Source: Gadus chalcogrammus (Eukaryota; Chordata; Actinopteri; Gadiformes; Gadidae). Taken from it: a stretch of DNA of 64,000 bases. Both the position numbers and the translations under genes were made by a program. Shown one piece after another: positions 33,712 through 47,000 of the stretch (position 1 is its first letter; every line of letters starts with the position of its first letter). The notes below the pieces were generated by a model, which worked only from the letters and a program-made list of their open reading frames with translations, did no database searches and was not told the origin of the DNA. The DNA is taken from the NCBI RefSeq assembly GCF_026213295.1, contig NC_079412.1:1043656-1107655 (forward strand), written 5' to 3'.

Positions 33712-34514
33712 TGTTGGGAAAAATAACCTGCCGAGTACATCACATGTACATTACAAATATAGCTAACTCCTACCCTAGCCTGATGAGCACATCACATGGC
33801 AGACACATTACAATATAGTCAACTCTTGCTCTACCCAACGAACACATAACACAAACATGATAATATAGTCAGGTCAAGGCCGGAGCCGAAGGCCCCATTT
33901 CCCCATCCAGGCAAATGGTAGACACTCAGACAATGCACCAGTCATCCTCAAGAACGGGAGAGCCACATTAATTTATCACACAGGAGACATTTTGAGAGCT
34001 CTCCCCCGTTAGGAGGAACACAAGATATACACCTGCACATACCAGGGCCTGAGAGCCACATTCAATTTTCACACAGGAGACACTTCGGGGGGGGCACTCC
34101 CCCGTTTTAATTTATCACACAGGAGACACTTCGGGGGGCACTCCCCGTTAGGAGGAACACAAGAAGATACACATGCACATACCAGGGCCTGAGAGCCAAG
34201 GTCAAGCAAAAACACACAGAACCACACACACCTCAAACGCACACACCTCATCGAGAGGAGGATACAGCATAAGACTCTATCACACAGGGACTCTTCATCT
34301 TCTTCTGAAGCAGACCTTCCACGGAGGCGAAGCTCTGGACAAACCATCAGCGCTGATTAGGGACTTAGACATATTCGATTTCTCACGCTTTATGACTCTG
34401 TATAACCGTTGCCACTTTACTTAATAAATCCAAGGTCCTCGTGCCGACAGACTTTATTACCTCTCCGTCTCATTTCATCTGGTCAAGTAACTAGACAGAC
34501 CGTTTTTCCCCTCA
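33712..34514. mobile_element. LTR, inverted copy of the one at 19076-19742
   Basis: Starts TGTTGGGAAAAATAACC and ends CGTTTTTCCCCTCA, the reverse complement of the other copy's ends. It is longer (803 against 667 bp) because a block with GGAGACACTTCGGGGGG and CATACCAGGGCCTGAGAGCC is duplicated (33960-34070 and 34075-34200). The target duplication is imperfect (TTAC/ATAC). Confidence 0.72.
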
Positions 34515-34675
34515 ATACTATATAAATTAATAATATAATTATTTTATATTATTTGTTGAACGTGTATTGTGTACTGGATTGAGAATACTGATTCAATGTG
34601 AGACATTATTGGTTTCTTCTAAATAGACTTCATTTTCTGAGACTTATCTACGGTGGCCGAGAGGGGTCACAACAC

Positions 34676-34760
34676 ATGCAAACGCCAAAACACATGCAAA
34701 TTCAGAAAAACACCTGCAAATTCAGAAAAACACATGCAAACTCAGAAAACACCTGCATCG
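34676..34760. repeat. Minisatellite, unit about 20 bp
   Basis: Four to five copies of AAAACACATGCAAATTCAG with alternating CATGCAAA/CCTGCAAA variants. Confidence 0.75.
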
Positions 34761-35184
34761 ACTTCATAAAACGAGCAAATAGGGAAACGAACTGCAAGTT
34801 ATGACAACGGAAATGTGTCCCGGGGGACCACAATCAGTGACGGACCCATATCCGGTTGGCGGTTCTTTTCAATTACGAAGGTGTTAAGTCGTTTGATTGT
34901 GCTACAAGAGGTACGTGTTTCTCTTTTATTATGATAATGAAGTGGTTTTGTGTGTTTTCAACATATTAAGTCATTGTCCCCATAACGTATTAGATAGTAT
35001 TAGACAGATAATTGTTAAACGTTCTCCAAACGTTGTTAGCTGGATGCTAGCTGGCTAGCTCGCTCCCGGTCACTAAATAGCATTATTTGTGGTCGTTTCT
35101 ACATTGTTGTCATGACGTGGTAATGCAAGAGAAGGCCTGATATCTGAACTATTTTTTATTTATTTTTTTATCTTTCAGATTGAC

Positions 35185-35329
35185 ATGTTCTGCCCGTTCT
35201 GTGCGGTGCATCTGGGGGGCGCTCCCAAGTTTTGCCCGTCATGTGGGCAGAATGTGGGGTTCCTTACACAGCTTCCATCAACTCCATCAACTCCATCCAC
35301 CTCGTCAAGCGAAGGCTGTGGGCCTACAG
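35185..35329 (+). CDS. Zinc-ribbon first coding exon (possibly of the downstream HECT gene)
   Basis: After an acceptor TTTCAG at 35173-35178, ATG at 35185 opens MFCPFCAVHLGGAPKFCPS followed by CGQNVGFL, a C-x2-C ... C-x2-C zinc ribbon. A low-complexity STPSTPSTSSS tail precedes a GTAACA donor at 35330 (phase 1). A candidate 5' untranslated exon ends at 34911 (CTACAAGAG, donor GTACGT). Such N-terminal ribbons occur in fish G2E3-like HECT proteins, and the phase fits the exon near 58514. That link over 23 kb is inference. Confidence 0.55.
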
Positions 35330-35461
35330 GTAACATCCCTTACTGTGCTTCCATTACTCTGTGCTGCATCAAAATGTCCCATGGTTATAGCTGTCAGCAA
35401 GGCCACAATTTATCAACCCCCACTAAATAACCATAGCTAAAATGCATCAGTGTGTGTGGGT

Positions 35462-35773
<312 letters not shown>

Positions 35774-36239
35774 CTTGTTCTTCTATACCCGTGGGGACTT
35801 TGACCTGAATGCACACAGACCCATGGGGACTCATGTCCCCGTGGGGACCAAAAATGAGGTCCCCACGGGCAAAGCCCCACCAATGGCTCCTAAACAGTAT
35901 TTAAACATGGCCCAAACATGGCCCCTCTAAAAAGTCCCCATGTGGACCAATCCTGACAAAAATCTGTGTGTGTGTATATTTCTGCGCCTCTAGTGGTAAC
36001 ACAGTGGTACTGCAGTCCCCATGAGGTTGGGTGTTCTGGAAGTGTGTATTTATTTTTTTCTGCTCTTTTTTCTATGCGCGCCTAGTGGTAACATAGCGTA
36101 GCGTTGTCAAATTATTATTCAAGGCACTGCCCACTTGGTTGGTTCGTAACCACCCACAGAAATTCTGAAGGAGTCGTGATTGAGCTAGTGCTAAATGCTA
36201 ATACGTGTACGGTAGTTGCTAAGTTCGTAGTAACAGGCT

Positions 36240-37690
36240 AGTTACAGAATTTTGAATGGCAGAACGACATCGAAGTACATGAACTGCGACATGCTGCCTG
36301 CCGCCGGTTGCCGCGAGGCACCACCGCCGCGAACCACCACCGCCCGGCAGCGGGCAGCCGGGCGGTGGTGCCTCGCGCCGGCAGCAGGCAGCGCGCGGTT
36401 CTGTCTAATACAGATTGATGTGGAAGTGGAAGAACCAGAGACGTCGGAGAACCCGACGAAGTCCTTTGTGATTCATTATATCGTCTGGACGTGCACACAG
36501 CTTTTGGCCGTGATAATATGTATTATTTGATATAGATATCTATGTATTATATGATATTATTTAGATGTAGAGCTCCAGGAATGTAACGCAAGTGTTGTAC
36601 ACTTCCTTGTTATACGTCGGACTCTCGTCTCTGGTATTTCCACAACGAGACTCGTAGTGGGGGTTATCTCAGCCATGGTTGAGAATGAATTGGGGTAAAG
36701 GAACTTTGGGTTTGACTCCCTGAAGTAGGCATGAACCACGACATGGAGGAGAAAGGGATTGTTGACCGCGGTCGTCTCCCGCCGGAGCCTTGCTGCCGAT
36801 GGACCACCGCCTCGGTGATTAGCGGTGATTAGCGCTGACCGCTGCCGAGGCGGCGGGAAGCAGGGCTCAAGCGGGATACATTCGCGGCCAACAATCCCTT
36901 CCCCTCCATGTCGTGGTTCATGTACTTCAGGGAGTCAAAGCCAAAGTTCCTTTCCCCCAATTCATTCTCAACCTTGGCTGAGATAACCCCCAATACGAGT
37001 CTCGTTGTAGAAATACCAGAGACGAGAGTCCGACGTATAACAAGGAAGTGTACAACACTTGCGTTACATTCCTGGAGCTCTACATCTAAATAATATCATA
37101 TAATACATAGATATCTATATCAAATAATACATATTATCACGGCCAAAAGCTGTGTGCACGTCCAGACGATATAATGAATCACAAAGGACTTCGTCGGGTT
37201 CTCCGACGTCTCTGGTTCTTCCACTTCCACATCAATCTGAAGTAGACGCGGTCGTTTGAGATTCATAATAGCCTATCGTCTGGAGGCTCACACAGCTTTT
37301 GGCCGTGATAATATATATTATATATTATATGATATAGATATCTATGTATAATATGGATTTCTAAGAGCCATTGCGATACATCCACCGTAAACAGAGCGCA
37401 TGGTACCATGGCTACAAGCTGCTCAGGGCCAGGTGATAATATATATTATATTATATATTATATGATATAGATATCTATACATAATATGGGTTTCTACGAG
37501 CCATTGCGATACATCCACCGTAAACAGCGCATGGTACTGTGGCTACAAGCTGCTCAGGGCCACACCCCCACCCCCCTCCTTGACCTGCCTTGACACGCCC
37601 ACCGAAACAGCGCGTTTGGGGGAAGCTCAATGTGCGACTGGTTCGGAGTGGCTGCAACTCTGCACCACGGCTGAATATTGGGGACGTGTT
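36240..37690. repeat. Foldback palindrome family, copy F1
   Basis: Arms about 36400-36780 and 36880-37230 are reverse complements. Both arms lack about 40 bp present in other copies between CCTTGTTA and TACGTCGGACTC. To the right a block (AGCCATTGCGATACATCCAC...GCTGCTCAGGGCC) is tandemly duplicated at 37370-37435 and 37497-37560. The whole segment reappears inverted at 56425-58185. Confidence 0.85.
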
Positions 37691-37898
37691 TGAATACTGT
37701 GTAAGTGTTTGTGGCCCACTAATACCTATATTAAGGTAAAGTTTCACATAGTAGTAAAAAAAACAGATTTTTGTAAACACCAACTGAGTGTGTTAGCTGA
37801 GACTAACATGTATATTCCAAATTAACGTGTGTTATGACCGCATGGCTCAAGCATGACATAAAAAATCAGGAGACACGCAGTGAACAAGTTCTTATGTA

Positions 37899-37904
37899 TT
37901 TATT
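37899..37904 (-). terminator. Polyadenylation signal of the recombinase gene
   Basis: Minus-strand AATAAA, 150 bases downstream of the TGA at 38054-38056. Confidence 0.6.
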
Positions 37905-38053
37905 GAAAGTATAAAACCCTAACAAGGAAATTAAGTATCAGTGTAAATGGCAGCTTAACTATGTGTAGTGTGTTATGGACTGGTGTAGTGAGAATATGCA
38001 ACAAGATAAAGATGAGGGACCGAAAGGCTGGATGTCTTCCTCCAATAAGTCAA

Positions 38054-41000
38054 TCAGGTGCACCTGCTGAAAAGAGGGAAAAGCCAAATGGCCCAGTGGG
38101 AAAACAGCGGCACCCCCCACCACAGGGTGTGGTGCGGGACCGCCATGGTAAGAGTTACCAGGGGGACGTAACACATGTATATTTCAACATTTAAAACGCC
38201 AGCAAAAAACAAAAACATCTTCCAGCTTTCCGAAAGCAATAGTCAAAGCTTACCTTTCACTTTGTTTCTCTCGCTTTGAAGCATCTATACGGTTTTTGAC
38301 ATAGAATTTGACTCCCTCCCATTTCCTATCTTGAAGAGCATTTGGTGAAGCCTCAATGCACTTCAAACACTGTTCTTTCCCAGGAACCTTTCCAGAGCTG
38401 ATAAGGTCCATGAGGGTTTTTTCCACTGCCTGGATTTCTTCTTTGGTCCATTTTTTTCTTTTGGTTTGTGATGACCCTGAATAAAGTAAGACATTAATTT
38501 AATGTTCTTGAAAATTTGTAGGAGTACTAGTGAAAAAACAGATTTGGACCAAACTCAGGGTGCACTCACACTAGGCCATCTGTACCAAGCCCAAGTCCGA
38601 TTCAAACCTCTACCGTGCTGAAGTCTAGATCGTTTGGGAAGTGTGAGTGCGCCAACCGTACTCAAGTCCACTTCCATTCCGTGGCCTGAGCACACTTGGG
38701 AGAGGTGTGCTCAGGCCACGGTACAGATGCTAATGAGCCGACACGCGCACACGCACGGTTACGCAACCTGAGCTGGATGACACACTAGGCGATTGCATAG
38801 TGTGAGCACAGGCCAGAGAACAATAGGGGGGGGGGGGGGGAATCGTACTTGAGCAAGGTTAGGAGAAACGGACTTGGGCACAGTACAGATGGCCTAGTGT
38901 GAGTGCACCCTCAAAATGGCAGAAAATCTACACTCACCAGCCACTTCATTATTTACACCTGTGCAATCTAATTTAATCCAATACAACAGCTCTGCCATAA
39001 ATGCTACTTTTACATTCTCCGTTTTTGTTGACATTGTCAGAAAGATCATTCTACTTCATGTCTATTGTTGAGATCATAGTGGATAAAGGTGGTGGGGTAC
39101 TGGAGTGCATTATATTGAGTGGTGTCCTTGATCGCTGTTAAGCGGTACAGCCAAAAACTTTGAACAGCTTACTTTTTGTTGTATGTGAATCTCTGGAGAC
39201 CTCCCCAACCAGTGGCATCTTTTCATCTGACCCATCTATTAAAAACATGAGCAAATCTGAGAAGATCTCCAATATATGTAGGATATGTAACCTTGTAATA
39301 AGTAGCAACAAAAAAGATTAGTAAAGGCATGAAAATGACATAATGGGTGGGTTAGTTGACTCAATATTTGTTTGTAAGGCTATTATGAGCAATTATAAGA
39401 TACTCATGAGGCTTTTATTAATGTTCTTAAGCATCAAACTGTTAACAAGTTTCTTATAAATTCTTATAAATGTCTTATAATTTGGTATTGACTATATTAT
39501 AATGGTGTTATTAACACTTATATAGTCTTATAAAACCAATAATGTTAATAAACCTCTTATAAGGCACTTATTACCTATTAACTAATGCTTATTACAACGA
39601 CCTTAATATACAGCATTACCCTCTCTTTTAGTATTGAATCTTCATCACAGTGAACACAGTCATGTGTGTGCTTATTCCCTCTCAATAGCTGCCTACAGTA
39701 CATACCTGATGCTTTTGAAGATGAAGCTGATGATTTTGTAGGTGAAGGTGGAGGCACAGTCATGTCATCCTCATCTTCAATGCTTGATGCATCACTGTCA
39801 ACAGCCATTTTCTCTGGGAAACAAGCAACCACATGGAAAATAACCAAATAACATAAACCATTTAAGAAAACGGAGCTGGGGCTGCCTGACAAATATGAAC
39901 ACATCCCTATACAATGCTAGAGGGTACAATGTCTTAATAGTTACTCTCCACCAAAAAGAGCTCCATGCACAATCTTCTGGTTGTAAAACCACATTGCATA
40001 ATTCAATCTACTGGTATATTTATAACTTTAGTAATTGATAAAATCTATTTGGCAGTCGCCCAAACATTCTCTATCGAGGTAAACCCTTGATTGCCAATAC
40101 ATACATAAATGCATAGTTATTTACACATGAAAAAGAAAAAAAGAAATATTTATTTAGTTATTTACACAGTTATTTACACAGGCCTATTTTACCTTCTGGA
40201 TTAATGTTGATCTGGTCAAGATTCTTTCCTTTGAATTCAGACAGCTGTCCTCGTTCCAGGGCCATAAGAATCTTACTTATCTTCGCCAGCTGTAATGTCC
40301 CCTCAGGTAGCCTATAATACTGGCGATGTACTCTGATGTCATGGCCGAGGAAGTCAGCAAGGTCATCCATTTCATTGTCCTTTAAATTGAGGACCTTGGA
40401 CATAGTGGCAATGTGTTTCCGCAATTTAGTAGAGGATATTGCTTCTGGCTGTTTTGCCCCACAGCTTTGAGCAACCTGACGAATAACATCTGATCCTCTG
40501 AAGTGACTGAGAGCTTGTGGTCTCCCAAACATGAACAGATTCTCATCAGGCACATCGCAGTTCCGGCGAGTCTTGACAAGTAACTCCATCGATGCCAGCA
40601 TATCAGGTGTGAGGAGGATGGGGACTTTTCTACCTCGCTTGCCTCTAATCTCTATTCGATGGAAGTGCTTGCAAAGCTTCTTCTCAAGGTCAGACAAAGC
40701 AAGCTCTACATCTGGATGACTCGAAGAAGTATCTCTCAATGTAAAGGCAGCAAGGGACATCTTTGACACTTCTCCTTCTCTTCTCCTATTAAAAAGGATC
40801 ACCTCACAAAGTGTCGTCTTTGCAAGTTCTGCCCAGTGCTTCTTATTTGGTTCTTCTTCAAGGTTTGTTTGGCACTCCTTCCTTTTTATGTCAAGATACT
40901 GGTGCATTTTTTTCACGTCTTCAGCAAAGGGAAGAAGTTGTGGTGCATTCCATTTAGCCTCACTCAAAGTCCTGAGGGCCTGGGAAGACACGCACTCATT

Positions 41001-44000
41001 CCATTTAGTGTCACAGATTTGTTTGAACAGCCGCACATTGCTGATGTCACCACCTGAGATCATTAATTCACATTCAATTATGTTTGCCATTTTCTTGAGG
41101 TTGTGGCCTAACTTCAACGCCAACGATGGTGTTTTGTATGTGTTTGTTTCCTCATTGAAACCAGCCACATTCTTCACTGCTTCTATCACATGAGGGAAAT
41201 TAGCTGGTACAAAGAAATCTGACACCACCTTTAATTGGCCATTTTTCTTTCCTTGCAGAACTAGTCGCCCTGTCTCCCGCATCTTTTGTCTGATATAATC
41301 ATGTTTTGTGACATCATGCCCATGCTTATTGAAGAGGTGTTCCCCTAATTTCAGTATGCTTCCTTCTTTGCGGACAACATCTGTAACATCATCTTGTTGC
41401 ATGTTAAGCACCAGTTTCCAAAATCTTGCATTCACACTGTCTGGAACTGGCTGAGTATACGCACAAAGGGCCTGAACTCTTGTTTTTCCTGGCTTTAAAC
41501 CTTTGACTTTTTTTTGTAGGTGACATCTCTGCATGTGCCTCCAAAGTGATTTTCTCTTGAGGTAAGCCTCACAGTTCACACAGTGCATGTAATCACTGGG
41601 ATTTACAGGTACACTGGATTGTTGACAGGGAATAACTACTCCTTTCCCTTTTTTAAGCACCTGGTTATTATGCACACGGTTCCCTCTATTCCTCAATAAA
41701 CTGAACTGTATTCTCCTCTCTTTAGAACCCTTTGGAAATGTAATTGCTCTTGCCACTTCTGGTTTATCTTTGTGCTTGGATTCCAAATGACGTGCCATTT
41801 TGCTGAAAGATTTAGAGCAGAACAAGCAGTAGAACCTTTTCGTGTACAGTCGGCCACCATGCACTTTCTTCTTTAGCGTCATTACCTTCAAATCAGAACT
41901 ATCAGCTGATGAGGATTCTCCAGTGTCGTTTTCAGCCAGAGAACTAGAATCTGTCTCACGCATTTTCTGTACCTTCCTCTTCTTATCCTTGTGCGGATTA
42001 ATATCTTTTGCTGTCGTTTGTCTTTTGCTGTCACTGTCATTTGTCATATGCCTTCTCTTTGACTTTACTTTGACTGGTTGGACATCTACTTCTACATCTA
42101 CATCCTGAGAGTTAGCTGAAGATGATCTCGGCATCTTCGCCTTCTTATCCTTGCACTGTTTGTTTATATCTTCAATTAAACTTTCAACAGTTGACGTGTC
42201 ATTATCGCTTTCTTCAGCAGATTGAGGGACCCATTCATCCTCACTGAACTCAAAACCTGATGAGGATTCTTCTAAGTATCCAAGCATTTGTCTTGTAAGC
42301 TAAAAAACAACAACAAAAAACTAAATTAGATTTTAAGAAATACTTTTTAAACGTTTATAACATGTTTTTTTTGTGATCATTTTTTTATTTTATGATTTAT
42401 ACAACAAACAGATAGACAACAATTATACATATGCACAAAAAAGACAACATACTACATTTGACCTAAACACAAATAAGACAACATACACCAATAAGGCATA
42501 AACGCAAATAAGACAACATTTGACATTAAACAGTTACACATACACAAATGAGAACACACAACATTCATATAACGTTTCTAACATGTTCATAATGTTTATG
42601 ACAAGTTCATGACAGTGTCATCTCGTAGTTATGACAGTGTCATGTCGTAGTTATGACGGTGTTGTGTCACTCTTATGTAGACACCTTCAAATAAAGTTAT
42701 CAATTATTGTAATGGTATTTTAGACTTGTCAAAGTGTCAAGTTCTTCCTGAATACAGGACAAGTTTAGACACTGAAATGAAAGCATGTGAAGTTTTGCAA
42801 ATTAACTTACAAATACACTGTCCGTTCTTCTGAGCTCAGGTACGCTTGTGTCCTTGCAAACATCAGCTGGAGTGGGGTCAAGGATAACGGTACCCTCACT
42901 GTCACTTGAGCACTGGTGTATTTTCTGAAAAATAAACATCAGAAAACACTTTTTAAACAGTTGAAGTCCACTAGAAATGAAAGCAGCTATTTGTTTGCTT
43001 CAAAGCTTCAATGCAGATTTGCAAAGATTAGTATCGTCGCGATTTGTTGTGGTGGCTTGCAGTAGTCGCTCTAACAATATCACAGTTGTATTCCATTTCA
43101 AATGCCATGTCACAGTTTTGCTTTGATTATGAAATATATGGTTGGAAACATATTGGTCAAAAATCATAATGTGATTGTGTTCTTAAAGTAATAGTGAAAA
43201 TTAAAATTCAGTCATTCACACTAATGGAAGGTTGGGTGAATCTTTTGAATCCATAAATCCTCCCAGAGATTCACAGGAAAAGTTTTCAGCATTCTCCCAT
43301 AAAACTTGGGTCATTTGTGGCCAAAAACATGGTGTAAATGACATCTATTCAAGTAAACCCTGCATGTGTAGGCTTCTACTTGGATTAAAGCACATGAGCA
43401 GTTTGGAGGCATTTGTATGTTTCCTGGCACACACAATTGTGTGTGCCAGGAATGAGTCCTAAAACCCGGAACTGAGTTAGCACTCAGGGACGAGACAAGG
43501 GAATTGCAGTTCCCTCGTCTCAAAATCGATACATTTTTTTAATGGGATTTTGGTAAAATAAAAAAGGATTGCTGAAACGCTTCGATTTGGCTTCCGGTCA
43601 AGTATGACGTCATACAGGACCAGGTTACCTCCCCTTTCTCTGCTTGGCCCGCCCGGAGAATTTGGCACGCCAATGATGCAATGAGCTAGGACCGTGCGAG
43701 CGCCACGTGTGTGTGTGTGAATACACACACTGTAACGCAAGTTCTTTGTAATTTGGATAACCGTTCTGCTGTTGGTGTTATGGTGCATAACACGCAACAC
43801 AATAACGCAAGCTTGCATAAAGCTCCCATTTAGTGAAGACTAGACTGCGTCGGGTTGGTTGAGAAGGAATTGGGATCCGCGACACAGAGGAGAAAAGGAT
43901 TGTTGCCCAGGATTGTCCGTCGGAGCCCCGCTGCAGTAGCCTGGTTCTACCAGACTCTCGTACTTCACTTCATTTCATTTCATTTGTACAGAGAGTCTGG

Positions 44001-47000
44001 ACCTAATCAATTGACAAACGTTAACTCACTTGAAGGCGGGTGTCTGTTGAAGTTTAACATGATTGGATCTGCCCAGTGCCACTCTGGATCTGCCATAACC
44101 AATCGCTAACGTTTGGTTGTGACGTATGTCATGCGCCGGGAATCACGCGCAGGTTGTACACAAACCAAACACCTTGCGCGTCTGCACGAAAATGTCCGTC
44201 AACGACAGCTGCAGGTTTTGTTCGTCGAATTTAATTTATCAGGGAAAAATTGCACATTGTAAATCAACTACCGACCTACAACAACAACTCAAACTGGCGT
44301 ACGACTTCATCGTCATTGTTCTCAGACACGCCCTCTGTTCGCTGATTGGTGGCCGCTGTGGCGGCACCAGAAAACCAAATTACATACAGCAGGTCCAGAC
44401 CTAGTACTGAAGGGAAATTCAAATTGAGCGGAAGTACTTAGGCGGGCGGAGCCAGGCTACCGCTGCAGCGGGGCTCCGACGGACAATCCTGGGCAACAAT
44501 CCTTTTCTCCTCCATTTCGTGGTTCATATTCTGTAATTAATATTGACGTGGAAATGGAAGAACCAGGGGCGTCTGAGAACCCGAGAGCAGTCGTTTGAGA
44601 ATCATAATATCATCCAGAGGCGCAAACAGCTTTTGACCATGATAATATTATATTATACAGATATCTAAATATAATATGATATTATTTAGATATAGAGCTC
44701 AAGGAATGTTCAGTGTTCCACTGTAAACAATAGCGCATGGTACCGCGGGTCAGGGCCACACCCCCACCCTCCACCTGGACCCGCCTCTCTCCTCCTCATT
44801 AGCATTTAGATGGACAGACACAGAAACAATGCGTTTGTGGAGCACTCATTGTGGGACTGGCTCATAGTGTCTGTTACTCTGCACCAAAGCTGAAACGTCT
44901 TCAAGTACTGTATTAGCGGCCCACTAACACCTATACTAAAGCATCCATAAAATAGCATGCCATGGGTCCTTTAATGTCTATAGATTGTATCAGTGTGTAT
45001 ATACATTGTTTTGATTTCTATCATAGAAAAACATGCATGTAATTGGTGTACCTGTCGATTTTAAGAACCCAAAGATGATGACATATCCTACCTCTTTCTT
45101 CTGTTCAGGATCGAAGTCACCTGACAAATCAGCATCACCTGCAACTAAATTACAGAAGATGAAAATGTTAATACCGTTCAAGATGAACTAACAAATGCCA
45201 AATTCAGGCTGTTCGTGAAATTTGTATGTTCCATCCATTTGTTTTATTTCCCTCCTAAAGTAGTTCTAGGCCTAAAACCCATGAGAATGCTCCATTTGGG
45301 AAAACAAATCAACAAACTCCCTGAAGTATTCGATAATAATGCTGAAAATAGTGGCATCATTTGGCAAAACCTGTAGTTACTAAATTCAACATGATATGGG
45401 ACTTAAAATTTCATGTAACCATCAAATTATTCATAGTTGATAGAACTATCTCATCCTCTACACGCCACATTCAACCATAAATGGTCTTTGCAAAAACTGT
45501 CATACTTGAAGATATATTACAATATATTATTGAAATCTATCAGTGGTCTGTTATGGGTCATCTTGGATTTCTATAACTGATGATGTCATCAGTTATTTAA
45601 ATATATTTAGGATAACATGGATCCATAATTTTTGTTATTAAGGGAAATTAAATGTGAGAGGATCATTATATAATCTGGCTTCAATTCACCACCTCAAAAT
45701 CAAGTTTTTATAAATCACATTTTTTGTGTGAGAAATGGCATAGCCAACGTTTATAAATGAGGACCCCTGATCTTTCTACATGTTGTCTACAAAATGCAAT
45801 GACACAGCGCAGGTTTAAAGAAAAGCAGTAATCGTGACTTTTCAGTCACTATATATACCACTATATACCTTAGCTTTAAGAATTATTTTTCAGTATAATA
45901 TTCTACGCAACTACTACAAACTCTTTATCTCATCTTTCTCACCTGAGCATTCAAAGCTTCCGTCATTGGTTGCAAAACCTGGGCCATCATCCTGTAAGTA
46001 CAAATGACAGTCAGTCAAACTTCAAGGTCCAACATTAGAAAATTCATGTTTCATGGTTCAAAATATAGTGATGCCATGGTTTCAATTTTTTTTTTATTTA
46101 CTCAGTGATGGCGCTAGATGAAGTAAATCAGCCACAGTGCACTAAGTGACCTCTAATTGGTAGCCTTATTTACCTAAATTAATTATAAATAAACAAAAAA
46201 GCTATTTGAATCCGTGTATGCTTCGTTCTTTGAATATTCAGATTTAAAACAAAATCAGAAAAAACAATTAACAGTAGTTTTTTGGTTTTTCTGATTTGGT
46301 TTTGAAGCCGAAAAAGGGCAAAAGGAATATTCAAATAAACTTATGGTCCCCCAGTGGCTAAAACTTGCGTTTGGTGTAAAACGAGCACTAGCTGATTTGG
46401 AATGTCTGTGTTTAGGACGTCATCAAGCATGATGACGTCCTAAACGTCATCATGCTCCTCCCCTTACTCTGCCTGGCCCGTCCAGAGACGTTGGCCCGCC
46501 AATGAGACTCGACCCTGCGAGCGCCACATGTGTGTGTGTGAATTGAGAATACACACACTGTAACGCAAGTGTTTCTTGTTGGTTCTTTGACGTGTCTTGT
46601 ATTTCCACAACGAGACTGTCGTGGGGGTTATCTGAGCCATGGTTGAGAAGGAATTGGGGGAAAGGAACTTTGGCTTTGACTCGCTGAAGTACATGAACTG
46701 CGACATGCCGCCGGTTGCCGCGAGGCACCATCGCCCGGCAGCGGGCAGCCGGCAGCCGGCAGCAGGCAGCGCGCGGTTCAGTCGAATTCAGGTTAACGTG
46801 AAAGTGGAAGAACCAGAGATGTCGCAGAACCCGACAAAGTCGTTTGTGATTCATAATATCGTCTGGAGGCGCACACAGCTTTTGGCCGTGATAATATGTC
46901 TGTGATATAGATATCTATGTATTATATGATATTATTTAGATATAGAGTGTTGTACGCATCCTTGTTATTTGGATAATCGTTCTGCTTTTGCTGTTATGGC

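Noticed and set aside
42925..43422. Further upstream exon of the recombinase gene
   Set aside because: No frame with matching phase and splice borders. The good joins lead from 42924 directly to 45092.
44126..44404. C-x2-C containing frame as a zinc-finger gene
   Set aside because: It lies inside a 523-bp non-autonomous element and has no second metal-binding pair.
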